This document shows positions 42,946 to 52,100 of a stretch of 64,000 nucleotides of DNA, one piece after another. Source of the DNA: Phycisphaerales bacterium (lineage in GTDB: Bacteria; Planctomycetota; Phycisphaerae; Phycisphaerales; SM1A02). Position numbers and translations under genes: made by a program. Under the pieces are notes generated by a model. It searched no databases, was not told the origin of the DNA, and saw nothing but the letters and a program-made list of their open reading frames with translations. Position 1 is the stretch's first letter. Every line of letters begins with the position of its first letter. The DNA lies in contig JAJDDB010000009.1 of the NCBI GenBank assembly GCA_029260575.1, forward strand, positions 124,001 through 188,000. The letters run 5' to 3'.

Positions 42946-43980
42946 ATGGCAGAGCCGAAACGAATCCTGATTATTCGACCAAGCGCGCTTGGCGATGTCT
43001 GCAGGTCGGTACCGGTGCTGGCGAGCCTTGCCCGGGCCTTTCCCGATGCTGCGATCGATTGGGTGGTGCGGGACAGCTACGTCGATGCGATCCGGTCGCA
43101 TCCGGCTCTACATGAAGCGATTGCGTTTCCCAGGAGCCGACTGGGCGGGTGGTGGCGGAATCCGAAGACGGCTGCAGAAACGTGGAAGTGGTTCAGGGGC
43201 TTGCGGCATCGTGAGTATGACGTCGTTGTGGATTGCCAGGGACTCGGTCGATCGGGTTTGATGACAGCCGTGACCGGTGCAGCCATGCGCATCGGCCACG
43301 CTGATGCGCGGGAATTCGCATGGCTGGGATACAACGAACGGGTTCGCAGTTCCATGCAGATGCACACAGTTGATCGGATGTTGTCGCTGCTTGAACCGCT
43401 GGGCATCGAGATCATCCGAGACATGCGTCTGTATGTCGGGTCGGGTGATACGCAGTGGTGGCAGCAGCAATCCGCGCAGCGCGAGTGTGCAAGTTCGCAG
43501 TACGTTGTGCTTGCCCCGACAGCGCGATGGGAAAGCAAACGATGGCCTATCCAGCGCTGGACAGAGCTGATCGGGCCGTTAACGGATCGTGGCTTTGAGC
43601 GCTGCGTTGTGATTGGCGCGCCGGGCGAAGAACCGCAGGTTGAATCACTCGTGGCAGACAGTTCCGCTGTGAATCTCGTTGGCGATGTGACGATCGGGCA
43701 GACAATGGCGGTGATCGAGCAGGCAGCGCTGGTCATTGCCAATGACTCTGCGCCGCTGCACATGGCTGTGGGGTTGGATGTTCCGTGTGTGGCGCTGTTT
43801 GGGCCGACGAATCCCGCCCTTGTCGGACCGTATCGAAAGCAGGACTCGGTCGTTCGCAGGTACGATGATGCTGATGGTGCAGTGCACTTCAAGGATCGAT
43901 CGTTGGGCGATTCTCTCATGCGGCTGATTGACGTGTCGGATGTGCTGGAGCGCGTCGACACTGTGTTGGGCGAACGGTGA
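42946..43980 (+). CDS. Glycosyltransferase family 9 (heptosyltransferase)
   Basis: A 344-residue GT-B enzyme of the ADP-heptose:lipopolysaccharide heptosyltransferase family. It opens with RILIIRPSALGDVCRSVPVL, with the SxxGD motif at residues 11-16 of the loop, and later has APTARWESKRWPIQRWTEL and VIANDSAPLHMAVGLDVPCV, the donor-binding DSAPxH block, and LFGPTNPALVGPY. It starts an operon with maf, a small membrane protein, lpxK and hldE, which makes ADP-heptose the likely donor. The next gene overlaps by four bases (GTGA). Confidence 0.9.
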   Translation: MAEPKRILIIRPSALGDVCRSVPVLASLARAFPDAAIDWVVRDSYVDAIRSHPALHEAIAFPRSRLGGWWRNPKTAAETWKWFRGLRHREYDVVVDCQGLGRSGLMTAVTGAAMRIGHADAREFAWLGYNERVRSSMQMHTVDRMLSLLEPLGIEIIRDMRLYVGSGDTQWWQQQSAQRECASSQYVVLAPTARWESKRWPIQRWTELIGPLTDRGFERCVVIGAPGEEPQVESLVADSSAVNLVGDVTIGQTMAVIEQAALVIANDSAPLHMAVGLDVPCVALFGPTNPALVGPYRKQDSVVRRYDDADGAVHFKDRSLGDSLMRLIDVSDVLERVDTVLGER

Positions 43981-44609
43981 TGTGTGCAACGATGTTGATA
44001 TGTCTTGCCAGTTCATCACCCAGGCGCCGCCAGATGCTGGAAGACGCGGGGTACGACGTTCTGATCGCTGCGCCATCTGTTGATGACGGCTGCCTCGAAC
44101 GGTTGAACGTCGCGCCGAAGCAATGGGTGATGTCGCTTGCGTATCTCAAAGCTCGGTCGGCACTTCAGCAACTTGATGAGCAAACCCGCAAGAGGGTCAG
44201 CGTCGTGGTTGGCGCCGATACGGTTTGCGTGGTGGATGGCGTTGTCCTGGGGCAACCCGTTGATGCATCGGACGCCCGCACAATGATCTGCGCAATGCGC
44301 AATCGTGCCCATCAAACCATGACCGGAGTCTGTCTTATTGATCCGGATGATGACCGGAGAATGTTCGCTGTGGACGTAGCCACGGTAATTCTCGGCGCAG
44401 TCACTGATGCGCAGCTCGATGCATACATTGCCAGTGAAGATTGGCGTGGCAAGGCAGGGGGGTACAATCTGGCCGAACGTGTTGCCTGTGGCTGGCCGAT
44501 TGAATGCGCCGGCGATCCGACGACCGTCATGGGTTTACCGATGCTGAAGTTGCCGCAATGGCTGAACAGCATCGTCGCCAACAGTTCGCAGAAGATTTCC
44601 AGCCGCTGA
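43977..44609 (+). CDS. Maf-like nucleoside triphosphate pyrophosphatase
   Basis: A 210-residue protein of the Maf/YhdE family, which hydrolyses dTTP, UTP or modified nucleotides to monophosphates. SSSPRRRQMLEDAGYDV is the family's N-terminal loop, and VVGADTVCVVDG with the catalytic Asp is present (about residues 76-87), as are AEDWRGKAGGYNL-like (here SEDWRGKAGGYNLAE). Start GTG 43977 overlaps the GT9 stop; ATG 43980 is the alternative. The placement inside a lipopolysaccharide operon is unusual and probably only reflects growth-linked expression. Confidence 0.9.
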   Translation: MMCATMLICLASSSPRRRQMLEDAGYDVLIAAPSVDDGCLERLNVAPKQWVMSLAYLKARSALQQLDEQTRKRVSVVVGADTVCVVDGVVLGQPVDASDARTMICAMRNRAHQTMTGVCLIDPDDDRRMFAVDVATVILGAVTDAQLDAYIASEDWRGKAGGYNLAERVACGWPIECAGDPTTVMGLPMLKLPQWLNSIVANSSQKISSR

Positions 44610-44658
44610 TGCTGGCGAGCGAACGGTATCCAGTCGCAACTGGCGATACGATGGAGCA

Positions 44659-45108
44659 ATGCAGATGCTCGCGACAGTGCATATTGCGCCGATATACACC
44701 GCCCCGGTCGCAGCGGGGTTTGCGATCGTGGTGATGTGGTATTGGGTGCGGCTTGGTCGCTCGGATGTGCCGCAAAGCAGGCGCCGCATCCGCCGATCGT
44801 CATTGTCAATCATTTTGGTGACGATTCCGGTCCTGTTCGGAGCATTGAGTTTGATCGATCCGAAGGTGCGAGCCAGCGCATACGTGATTCTGTGGTCGGT
44901 TGCCATGTTATGTTTGTTGCTGGTGGTTGTGACTGCGATTTTCGATTCGCTCAATAGCATGCGCCTGCATCGTGAAGCGGCGCAGGCGGAGGCCGGCCAT
45001 GCTGCTGCCAACATTATGCGCAGCCTCAAACGACTTGAAGACGTCTCCGAAGTCGGCGCAACAACAAACAGTCAGGGCAGCGCGTCCAGTAACGGAGCGG
45101 CTGAGTAA
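44659..45108 (+). CDS. Small membrane protein in the lpxK operon, unknown function
   Basis: A 149-residue protein with membrane segments at about residues 10-28, 50-66 and 72-93, and a C-terminal cytoplasmic helical tail (REAAQAEAGHAAANIMRSLK) that ends in a low-complexity stretch. No family recognised. The stop overlaps the lpxK start (TAATG), so it is translationally coupled to lpxK, and GGAG lies upstream of its ATG. Its position points to a role in lipid A or heptose assembly; that is inference. Confidence 0.65.
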   Translation: MQMLATVHIAPIYTAPVAAGFAIVVMWYWVRLGRSDVPQSRRRIRRSSLSIILVTIPVLFGALSLIDPKVRASAYVILWSVAMLCLLLVVVTAIFDSLNSMRLHREAAQAEAGHAAANIMRSLKRLEDVSEVGATTNSQGSASSNGAAE

Positions 45109-46121
45109 TGGCCAACCAGGCCAACGGTCTCCTGTCATCGATTGCTGCGCTAGCCGCCTGGGTGTACGGCAGGATCATTGCCCGTCGCAACGCACGCTTT
45201 GATGCCGGCCGCGGTGTACAGCGCATCGATCGCCCGGTCATTTCAGTAGGAAACATCACAGTAGGCGGCACCGGCAAATCACCGATGGTTCTATGGATCG
45301 TGCGCGAGTTGCGCGCGGCCGGCTGCTCACCGGCGATTGCCATGCGCGGCTATGGCGCCACGTCCGGCGAGAAGAATGATGAGCAACTCGAATACGAGTG
45401 GCATGAACCGGATGTGCCGATCGTTGCATGTCCTGATCGCTACGCTGCGTTGTCCGAATTCCTTCCCGCGCATCCAAATGTTGATTGTGTCGTGCTTGAT
45501 GATGGGTTTCAGCATCGGCAGCTCCATCGCGATCTCGATCTGGTGCTGGTCGATGCCAGCGGCAAGACGTTTGATCAAGCGCTACTGCCTGCCGGTCGAT
45601 TGCGCGAGCCGGCGCAGTCGTTGCAGCGGGCCGATGCTGTGATTGTCACCCGTGCGTGTGCTGTTGATTCGCAGCTCATGCAGTCTGTTGCACGCGCGCA
45701 CGGCCGGCCGCCGATTGCGTGGACCCAACACAGATGGTCCGACCTGTTGGTATCGGCTGGCGGCATCCAACAACACGAACCTGTGCACTGGCTCGATGAC
45801 AAACGCATGCTGGTGATGTTGGGGGTGGGTAATCCTCGTGCTGTTGAGTTGCTGCTGGAGCAGGCTGGGGCAACTATCGCAGCGCGAATTCCTGCTCGGG
45901 ATCACGAGCGCTATGATCGGGCCAAGCTTGCGACAGCTCGAGGGTTGTGCACCGGCGTCGATGCAATGTTCCTGACAGCAAAGGATTGGGTGAAAATCCG
46001 TACGTTGGTAGACTCTGCGGACTGGCCGTGCCCGATCGTCGTGCCGCAGCTTGCAATTGATGTACATCACGGCGCTGCGGATCTGAGAGCAATGTTACTC
46101 AAGACCGTACGCCCCACATAA
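45108..46121 (+). CDS. lpxK: Tetraacyldisaccharide 4'-kinase (lipid A)
   Basis: A 337-residue inner-membrane kinase that phosphorylates the 4' position of the lipid A disaccharide. The N-terminal hydrophobic helix (SIAALAAWVYGRIIA) is the membrane anchor. The P-loop reads GNITVGGTGKSPMV (about residues 48-61), with RGYGATSGE and LDDGFQHRQLHRDLDLVLVD (about 128-147), all hallmarks of LpxK. Its presence indicates that this organism makes lipid A of the Gram-negative kind. It is coupled to the small membrane protein upstream, and hldE follows 28 bases later. Confidence 0.94.
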   Translation: MANQANGLLSSIAALAAWVYGRIIARRNARFDAGRGVQRIDRPVISVGNITVGGTGKSPMVLWIVRELRAAGCSPAIAMRGYGATSGEKNDEQLEYEWHEPDVPIVACPDRYAALSEFLPAHPNVDCVVLDDGFQHRQLHRDLDLVLVDASGKTFDQALLPAGRLREPAQSLQRADAVIVTRACAVDSQLMQSVARAHGRPPIAWTQHRWSDLLVSAGGIQQHEPVHWLDDKRMLVMLGVGNPRAVELLLEQAGATIAARIPARDHERYDRAKLATARGLCTGVDAMFLTAKDWVKIRTLVDSADWPCPIVVPQLAIDVHHGAADLRAMLLKTVRPT

Positions 46122-46149
46122 GAGCCAATTCTCCCACACCGCTTTGTAT

Positions 46150-47646
46150 ATGGACACGCTGCTGCACCAACTCGCTGCCTACGACACGTTCAACGTCATG
46201 GTGATCGGCGACTACATGCTCGATCAGGCGATCTACGGCGCTGCAGAACGACTGAGTCCCGATGCGCCGGTTCCGGTGTTGCACGCAACAACCACCGAAG
46301 ACCGCGCTGGCGGCGCAGCAAACGTCTCGCTGTGTCTGCGGGCACTCAAAGCCAGGGTTCGCTGCGTCGGTGTGACCGGCGATGATGATGAAGGCAAACG
46401 CCTGCGCGAACATCTGACGAACGCAGAATGCGATGTTTCCGGAATGCTCATTGATCATGAACGGCCGACGACTGTCAAGCGCAGTTTGATCGGTCTTGCG
46501 CAACATCGCCACCCGCAGAAAATGTTTCGCGTTGATATGGAATCGCGCGAGCCGTTGAACGACAACATGCAGGCAGAGTTGCTGCGCGTTGTTGGCGCAC
46601 ATCTTGCAGATGTCGATGTCGTATGCATCGAAGATTACAACAAGGGTGTGTGTTGTCAGGAGATGTGTCGGCAGATTATTTCGATGTGCCGGGCTGCAGA
46701 AAAGGTTGTGCTTGTTGACCCGGCTGCGATTGAGGACTACAGCAAATACACTGGGGCGACAGCGATTACGCCCAACCGAACCGAAGCGGAACTCGCTACC
46801 GGATTGGATACACCGGTGGAATCTGATGCTGCACACAACGCGCAGCTTTCGAGCAAGCTGCTGCACGAATTGAATCTTGATGCGGTTGTGCTCACACTTG
46901 ATCGGCATGGGGCGTTGTTACACGAACGCGATCAGCAGCCGGTCCATGTGCCGACCAATGCGCGGTCGGTCTATGACGTGACAGGGGCGGGTGACATGGT
47001 GTTGGCTGCGCTTGCGGGCGCAGCAGCCAACGAGTTCAACTGGCCTGATGCGGTGCGTTTTGCAAATGCTGCAGCCGGACTTGAAGTTGAAGTCTTCGGC
47101 GTGCAACCGATTCCGCTCGCAGCAGTACAGCGCGAGATCATGGCCCAGCAGCGCTCACTTTCGGGAAAGGTTCGCACGGCTGATGAACTGGCAATCGAAC
47201 TTGCTGTGCATCGCGATGCCGGGCGACGAATCGTTCTTACCAACGGATGTTTCGATGTCTTCCACGTCGGCCATCTGCTGTATCTGCGTGAAGCAGCAAC
47301 GCTTGGAGATGTGCTTGTCGTTGGTGTCAACAGTGATGCGCAGGTCAGCCAACTCAAAGGCGATGGTCGACCGGTCTACAGTCAAAACGAACGGCTCGAG
47401 CTGCTCAGTGAACTGGAATCGATCACGTATCTGACAGTTTTCGAAGAACCGACCGCGGAACAGTTGATCAACGTCGTACAACCCGATTTATACGTAAAGG
47501 GCGGCGATTACGAACCGCAGCAGATCGTCGAGTATCCGATGCTGCGTGAGCAAGGCATCGAGGTGCGCGTGCTTGCGCATCGGCCGGGCCTCAGCAGTAC
47601 GGAGGTGATCGATCGATTCACCAAAGCCTACGGCAATCGTTCATAA
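46150..47646 (+). CDS. hldE: Bifunctional heptose-phosphate kinase / ADP-heptose synthase
   Basis: A 498-residue fusion that makes ADP-heptose precursors. The N-terminal ribokinase-like domain (about residues 1-320) has VMVIGDYMLDQAIYGAAERL, DRAGGAANVSLCLRALKARV, and the anion hole VYDVTGAGDMVLAALAGAAA with the catalytic Asp. The C-terminal domain (about 340-498) is a nucleotidyltransferase: VLTNGCFDVFHVGHLLYLRE, with HxGH. Domain order and length match HldE. The frame also allows TTG 46144; ATG 46150 is preferred. It feeds the GT9 heptosyltransferase at the start of the operon. Confidence 0.95.
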   Translation: MDTLLHQLAAYDTFNVMVIGDYMLDQAIYGAAERLSPDAPVPVLHATTTEDRAGGAANVSLCLRALKARVRCVGVTGDDDEGKRLREHLTNAECDVSGMLIDHERPTTVKRSLIGLAQHRHPQKMFRVDMESREPLNDNMQAELLRVVGAHLADVDVVCIEDYNKGVCCQEMCRQIISMCRAAEKVVLVDPAAIEDYSKYTGATAITPNRTEAELATGLDTPVESDAAHNAQLSSKLLHELNLDAVVLTLDRHGALLHERDQQPVHVPTNARSVYDVTGAGDMVLAALAGAAANEFNWPDAVRFANAAAGLEVEVFGVQPIPLAAVQREIMAQQRSLSGKVRTADELAIELAVHRDAGRRIVLTNGCFDVFHVGHLLYLREAATLGDVLVVGVNSDAQVSQLKGDGRPVYSQNERLELLSELESITYLTVFEEPTAEQLINVVQPDLYVKGGDYEPQQIVEYPMLREQGIEVRVLAHRPGLSSTEVIDRFTKAYGNRS

Positions 47647-47740
47647 CAGTCTGAAGCGACACATCTTTGAAAGCCGCACCTGAGTCTGCGAAATTGCGGA
47701 TTCGAAATGTCGACACATTTCACCATCATCGGTGCATTGA

Positions 47741-47746
47741 TATATT
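47741..47746 (+). promoter_or_regulatory. Candidate leaderless -10 box of the ASCH/B3-like gene
   Basis: TATATT, six bases before GTG 47753. There is no ribosome binding site in the gap. Confidence 0.5.
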
Positions 47747-47752
47747 CACATT

Positions 47753-48478
47753 GTGATTCACGTCGCTGTATTGATGAAGCAGTATCTGCAGTTGGTGCTT
47801 GCCGGTGAGAAAACCGTGGAGTGCCGGTTGACTCTGCAGGCCCGCGCACCCTTTGATGCAATTGAACCGGGCGAGCGTATCTATTTTAAACAGTCTGCAG
47901 GGCCGTACCGAGCAACGGCAATTGCGGACGAAATCCTGTATGAAAGTGAACTGACGCCGAAGCGCGTGCGCGGGCTGCAGCGCGATTACAACGATCTGAT
48001 CCTCGGCGATGACGGTTTCTGGCAGTTGAAACGCAACAGCAGGTTTGCAACGCTGATCTGGCTCCGAGAGATGCGTGAGATCGACACCGGCCCTGCGATT
48101 CGACCGTTGCAGGGCGTTGCGTGGTTGACGTTGGATGAAGAGCCGGCCTGGAGAAGGCGCGAAGACTTCGGATGCAGTTTCCTTGTGCCGATTACAGAGG
48201 GAAACATTCGCAACAACACGCTGTATGCAACGAACGTGGTCGATCGTTTTCCGCCGGATTGCATTGGTGGCCGCACCCGACTGCAGCGCGGCAAGAACAT
48301 CACGCTCATGTTCTATCGCGGCAAGACAGTGCAGACTGATATTGTCGGCGCACGCAAGCTTTTTCGGACGCGCGTGTGGGGTTCGTGGCTGCGTACACAC
48401 AAAGCCAGGCCCGGCGATCGCGTCGTCTTCGAACCGCTGGGCCGAAGACGCTGGGCCGTGGGGTTGGTGCGAAAATAG
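47753..48478 (+). CDS. ASCH domain fused to a B3-like pseudobarrel domain
   Basis: A 241-residue basic protein that I read as two nucleic-acid-binding barrels. Residues about 3-115 look like an ASCH (PUA-like) domain: MKQYLQLVLAGEKTVECRL has the GEKTxExR motif, followed by GERIYFKQ. Residues about 138-240 resemble the B3/restriction-enzyme-type DNA-binding pseudobarrel: FLVPITEGNIRNNTLYATNV, RFPPDCIGG, and the closing VWGSWLRTHKARPGDRVVFE. The second assignment rests on pattern only. The start is GTG 47753, with ATG 47774 as an alternative; TATATT six bases upstream favours GTG. It stands alone, with no nuclease or methylase next to it, so a modification or tRNA role cannot be named. Confidence 0.65.
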   Translation: MIHVAVLMKQYLQLVLAGEKTVECRLTLQARAPFDAIEPGERIYFKQSAGPYRATAIADEILYESELTPKRVRGLQRDYNDLILGDDGFWQLKRNSRFATLIWLREMREIDTGPAIRPLQGVAWLTLDEEPAWRRREDFGCSFLVPITEGNIRNNTLYATNVVDRFPPDCIGGRTRLQRGKNITLMFYRGKTVQTDIVGARKLFRTRVWGSWLRTHKARPGDRVVFEPLGRRRWAVGLVRK

Positions 48479-48527
48479 GTTTTTCATCACATCAAGACTG
48501 CACTCAGCACTGAGATTGGGTAGCCGG

Positions 48528-48533
48528 TACAAT
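48528..48533 (+). promoter_or_regulatory. Candidate leaderless -10 box of the Eis-like gene
   Basis: TACAAT preceded by GG, eight bases before ATG 48542. There is no ribosome binding site. Confidence 0.5.
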
Positions 48534-48541
48534 TCGCCGCC

Positions 48542-49777
48542 ATGCAATTGCGTGTGTATGAACATGAGCGGGATTTCGACGCGGCGAAGCGCATCTGGCG
48601 CGAGTGTGGCTGGCTCGAAGATGTTCCGGACGAGCATGTGCTGGAGCACTTCATTGCTGCAGGAGTAGGTGTAGTCGCGGAATCTGACGGGCAGCCGGAG
48701 TGTTTCGTATGCACTGCGCCCGGACAGATGTATTGGCTGCAAACACCCTTGCAGATGTGCGCGGTCACCGCAGTCACAACCAGCAGAGTCGTGCGTAAGC
48801 GTGGATTCGCCACACGAGCCACAGCCCGCGCGATCGCTGACGATGTCGCACGTGGCGCAGCGGTCGCCAACCTCGGCATATTCGATCAGGGCTACTATGA
48901 CAAGCTTGGCTTCGGCACCGGTTGCTACGAACGCATGTTCACGTTTGACCCTGCGGCGCTTACGGTGCCAGTTCCGCAAAAGCCCATTCGCAGGCTGACC
49001 AAAGACGACTGGCAGATCATGCATGACAATCGTCGCCGGAATGTGCCCACCCACGGCGCGTGTCCACTAGACAGCGCGCAGTTTTTACGTTTCCATATGG
49101 AAGCATCGAAAAATGGATTCGGCCTCGGATTTGATGATCCAGACACCGGCGAGCTGACGCATCACATCTGGTGCTGGACGAGTGATTCATTGGAATACGG
49201 TCCATACCGAGTCAGTTGGGCGGCCTATCAATCCGCCGATGAATTCCGCGAGTTGATGGGACTCGTGCGCGGTCTTGGCGATCAAATCATGGCAGTGCGC
49301 ATGGCCGACCCGCCGGGCATTCAGGTGCAGGCGCTTCTGAAACAGCCGTTTCGCCGGCGTGAACTCTCGCAGGACTCCAAATACAAATACGGCGAAATGA
49401 ACGTCGCATTCTGGCAGGCCCGCATCTGCGATGTGAACAAGTGTGTAAAAGCGGTGCAATTGCCCGGCGACGCCGTTTCGTTCAATCTCAACCTGACCGA
49501 CCCGATTGAAAGATACCTGCCGGAAGATGCGCCGTGGCGCGGTGTTGCGGGCAGTTATGTGGTTACTCTCGGCGCGGATTCGACAGTGCGTACTGGCGTT
49601 GATGAGTCGTTGCCGACGATGCGCACAAGCGTGAACACATTTACACGTATGTGGCTGGGCGTCGCGCCGCCGACTGGTTTGCAGGCGACTGATGAACTTG
49701 ATGCGCCGCTGGAGTTACTGCAGCGTCTAGACCGGTTGCTGCGCCTGCCGACGCCAAGCCGCGTGTGGGGTTTCTGA
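48542..49777 (+). CDS. Eis-like GNAT acetyltransferase (two GNAT domains plus SCP2-like tail)
   Basis: A 411-residue protein with the layout of the Eis family. Residues about 1-145 are the acetyltransferase: VTAVTTSRVVRKRGFATRAT is the acetyl-CoA loop and DQGYYDKLGFGTGCYERMF follows. A second GNAT-like part (about 155-280) contains FGLGFDDPDTGELTHHIWC. The C-terminal portion resembles the SCP2-like domain (FNLNLTDPIERYLPE and RTSVNTFTRMWLGVAPPTGL). Family members acetylate amines on aminoglycosides or other polyamines; the substrate here is not predictable. It has a leaderless start. Confidence 0.84.
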   Translation: MQLRVYEHERDFDAAKRIWRECGWLEDVPDEHVLEHFIAAGVGVVAESDGQPECFVCTAPGQMYWLQTPLQMCAVTAVTTSRVVRKRGFATRATARAIADDVARGAAVANLGIFDQGYYDKLGFGTGCYERMFTFDPAALTVPVPQKPIRRLTKDDWQIMHDNRRRNVPTHGACPLDSAQFLRFHMEASKNGFGLGFDDPDTGELTHHIWCWTSDSLEYGPYRVSWAAYQSADEFRELMGLVRGLGDQIMAVRMADPPGIQVQALLKQPFRRRELSQDSKYKYGEMNVAFWQARICDVNKCVKAVQLPGDAVSFNLNLTDPIERYLPEDAPWRGVAGSYVVTLGADSTVRTGVDESLPTMRTSVNTFTRMWLGVAPPTGLQATDELDAPLELLQRLDRLLRLPTPSRVWGF

Positions 49778-49815
49778 TTCTTCGAATCAGCACATTGCGA
49801 AGTCTCGGTTTGCAA

Positions 49816-51048
49816 CTACCGTTTTATTGCTTTTTCAATCGCAGCGGCGGTGCGCGGAATCTTTTTTGACAACACACGATGGCTGTCTTTTGTAACGAGC
49901 ACATCATCTTCAATACGCACGCCAATCGCTTCATCGGGAATGTAGATTCCAGGTTCAATGGTGATGACGTTACCTGCCTTGAGTGTTGCGCCTGCGCCCG
50001 GATTGACATCATGGGTTTCCATTCCCAGATGGTGCCCGATGGAGTGAATGAAGTAATCGCCGAAGCCTGCTTTGGTAATGACAGCACGCGCGACTTTGTC
50101 GAGGTGGGTTAGCGTGACGCCGGGTTTCGTTGCTTTCGTCGCCGCTTCCAGCGCATTGAGCACTGTGTTGTAGATTTCGCGCTGGCGTTTCGTGAATATG
50201 CCGTTGGCGGGAATCGTGCGTGTGATATCAGCACAATACGCGCCGCCGATGGGTCCGAATCGCGCACCGGAATCAATGCAGATGAGATCGCCATCTTTGA
50301 TCACCTTGTCATTCGCGCCGTAATGAAGCACAGTGCTGTTGATGCCGCTGCCTGCGATTGTGGCAAATGATGTCCGCCGCGATCCGCCGGTGCGATAGGT
50401 ATGTTCGAGTGTTTCCTGCACATCGAATTCATTCATGCCGGGCGCGATCGATTTAAAGACCGCGTCGAACCCGGCTGCGGTAATGTCAATCGCGCGCTGC
50501 AGCATTGCAACTTCTCGCGCCGATTTAACCGTGCGCAGCGCCGGCAGAGCGTCACTTAGATCTGTAATTTCCGTCTCCGGGATGCGCTCTGCAAGTTGGC
50601 GAAAGACCGCACGATCGGGCGAAATCGACTGATCATGCTGTGCCAGTGCGTGCAGGCATGCAAATTGTTTCGCGCGGCGGGCTGCTTCCAGAAGGAACCG
50701 GCCGAACTGGTTCGTGCGGAAAATGGATGTGAACCCGGTCGCATCGCGCAGTGCTTTGCTGACTTCCAGCCGAAAGCCGTCCCATTTTTCTACTTCGGGA
50801 TTCAACGGCCGAAGAAAGAGCACTTCACGTCGGGCCTCTATCGGATTGCCAGGATCCAGAAGGAGTATCGCTCCCGCTTCATCCGTCACGCCGGTGAGAT
50901 ACGCAAAGTTCGGATGCGGTTCATACACGCGCTCAATGTGCGCATCAGCGTCGCCCGCAAAGACAAGGCCGATGCGATTCTTCAATTTGCGTTGGAGTTT
51001 GGCTCTCCGGGATGCACATTCAGACTGCGGGATCGTTGGTTCGGGCAT
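49816..51048 (-). CDS. pepP: Xaa-Pro aminopeptidase (M24 family)
   Basis: A 410-residue metallopeptidase that removes N-terminal residues ahead of proline. The N-terminal AMP-N domain (about residues 5-130) has the family string YEPHPNFAYLTGVTDEAGA. The catalytic domain shows the five metal ligands: ICIDSGARFG (Asp), GAYCADITRTIPA (Asp), HSIGHHLGMETHD (His), ITIEPGIYIPDEA (Glu) and GVRIEDDVLVTKD (Glu). Length is normal for PepP. It is preceded by weak CATAGT eight bases before the ATG at 51048. The 2-hydroxyacid dehydrogenase stop is 45 bases upstream. Confidence 0.93.
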   Translation of the reverse strand: MPEPTIPQSECASRRAKLQRKLKNRIGLVFAGDADAHIERVYEPHPNFAYLTGVTDEAGAILLLDPGNPIEARREVLFLRPLNPEVEKWDGFRLEVSKALRDATGFTSIFRTNQFGRFLLEAARRAKQFACLHALAQHDQSISPDRAVFRQLAERIPETEITDLSDALPALRTVKSAREVAMLQRAIDITAAGFDAVFKSIAPGMNEFDVQETLEHTYRTGGSRRTSFATIAGSGINSTVLHYGANDKVIKDGDLICIDSGARFGPIGGAYCADITRTIPANGIFTKRQREIYNTVLNALEAATKATKPGVTLTHLDKVARAVITKAGFGDYFIHSIGHHLGMETHDVNPGAGATLKAGNVITIEPGIYIPDEAIGVRIEDDVLVTKDSHRVLSKKIPRTAAAIEKAIKR

Positions 51049-51092
51049 GTGAGTTCACTATGAAGGCGTTATGGATTGAGAAATTCACAAAT

Positions 51093-52100
51093 CTAGGTGT
51101 GTGCGATGTCGGGTAACGGGAAGAGGTGTGGCGGCACCTTGCCGGTAAGTGCAGCAATGGTGTTGTCAACTGCGATTTGCATCATCCATTGTCGATCTTC
51201 AACGGTTGCGCTGCCGAGATGTGGCAGGACAAATACATTTGGTAACTGTGCCAGTCCCGGATGCAGCTTTGGTTCATTCTCAAATACGTCGAGTCCGGCT
51301 GCAGCAATCTGATTCGTACGAAGCGCATCAACGAGCGCCGCTTCATCAACAACCGCGCCTCGTGCTGTATTGATCAATATGGCAGTTGGTTTCATGAGCG
51401 CGAGTCGTTGCGCATTGATCAGATGCTGCGTTTCAGCCGTCAGCGGTGTATGGATGCTTACAAAATCAGCACGGCGCAGGCCCTCCTCAAGCGAAACGCG
51501 CTCAGCATTGATTGGCGGCGATTCAAAATCCTCATGTTTCGAGCGCGCGTGGTACAGCACCTGCATTTTCCAACCGAGCGATCGTCGGGCTGTTGCATAT
51601 CCGATGCGCCCGGCACCGATGATGAACAACGTCTTGTTGATAACGCGCTGGCCGAGTAGTTGTTGCGGCGCGACGCCGGTCCAGTTGCCGCTGCGCACAA
51701 GGTCCATACCTTCGGTTGCGCGTTTCGCTGCTGCGAGCAGGAGCAGCCAGGCAATGTCCGCTGTTGGTTCGGTAACTGCGTGTGGTGTGTGGCCGATCAG
51801 AACATGGCGTCGGGTCGCTTCCTCGAGATCGCAGTTGTCTACACCAACGGCGTAGTTACTGACGATGACGAGTTGCTCGCCAGCCGTATCAAAAAACTCG
51901 GAATTGATTTCAGTATCTGCCGGCGTTGCAATCACAGCATGCGCTCCAGCCACAGCATCAAGCAGCTCCGCCCGGGTGAGCGCACGATCGTTCGGATTGC
52001 ACAAGACATTCGTGAAACCTGCTTTCGTCAAGAGTGCAACCGGATCGTCCGGAATCGGACGGGTAATGATGATGCGCGCGTTGGAAAGTGTTGCTGTCAA
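51093..52100 (-). CDS. D-2-hydroxyacid dehydrogenase (glyoxylate/hydroxypyruvate reductase type)
   Basis: A 335-residue NAD(P)-dependent enzyme. The dinucleotide loop is IGAGRIGYATARRSLGW (about residues 160-176), and the catalytic Arg, Glu and His lie in NTARGAVVDEAAL, DVFENEPKLHPGL and LPHLGSATVE. The substrate-binding segment SNYAVGVDNCDLEEATRRHV is the usual SNxxVGxDNID type, here with Cys in place of Ile. Family members reduce glyoxylate or hydroxypyruvate; the precise substrate is inferred. It overlaps the upstream gene by ATGA, so the pair is coupled. Confidence 0.9.
   Translation of the reverse strand: MTATLSNARIIITRPIPDDPVALLTKAGFTNVLCNPNDRALTRAELLDAVAGAHAVIATPADTEINSEFFDTAGEQLVIVSNYAVGVDNCDLEEATRRHVLIGHTPHAVTEPTADIAWLLLLAAAKRATEGMDLVRSGNWTGVAPQQLLGQRVINKTLFIIGAGRIGYATARRSLGWKMQVLYHARSKHEDFESPPINAERVSLEEGLRRADFVSIHTPLTAETQHLINAQRLALMKPTAILINTARGAVVDEAALVDALRTNQIAAAGLDVFENEPKLHPGLAQLPNVFVLPHLGSATVEDRQWMMQIAVDNTIAALTGKVPPHLFPLPDIAHT

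Noticed and set aside
47726-49054. 442-codon minus-strand frame spanning the ASCH/B3-like and Eis-like genes
   Set aside because: It overlaps two well-supported genes with promoter-like starts; composition and lack of motifs indicate a shadow.
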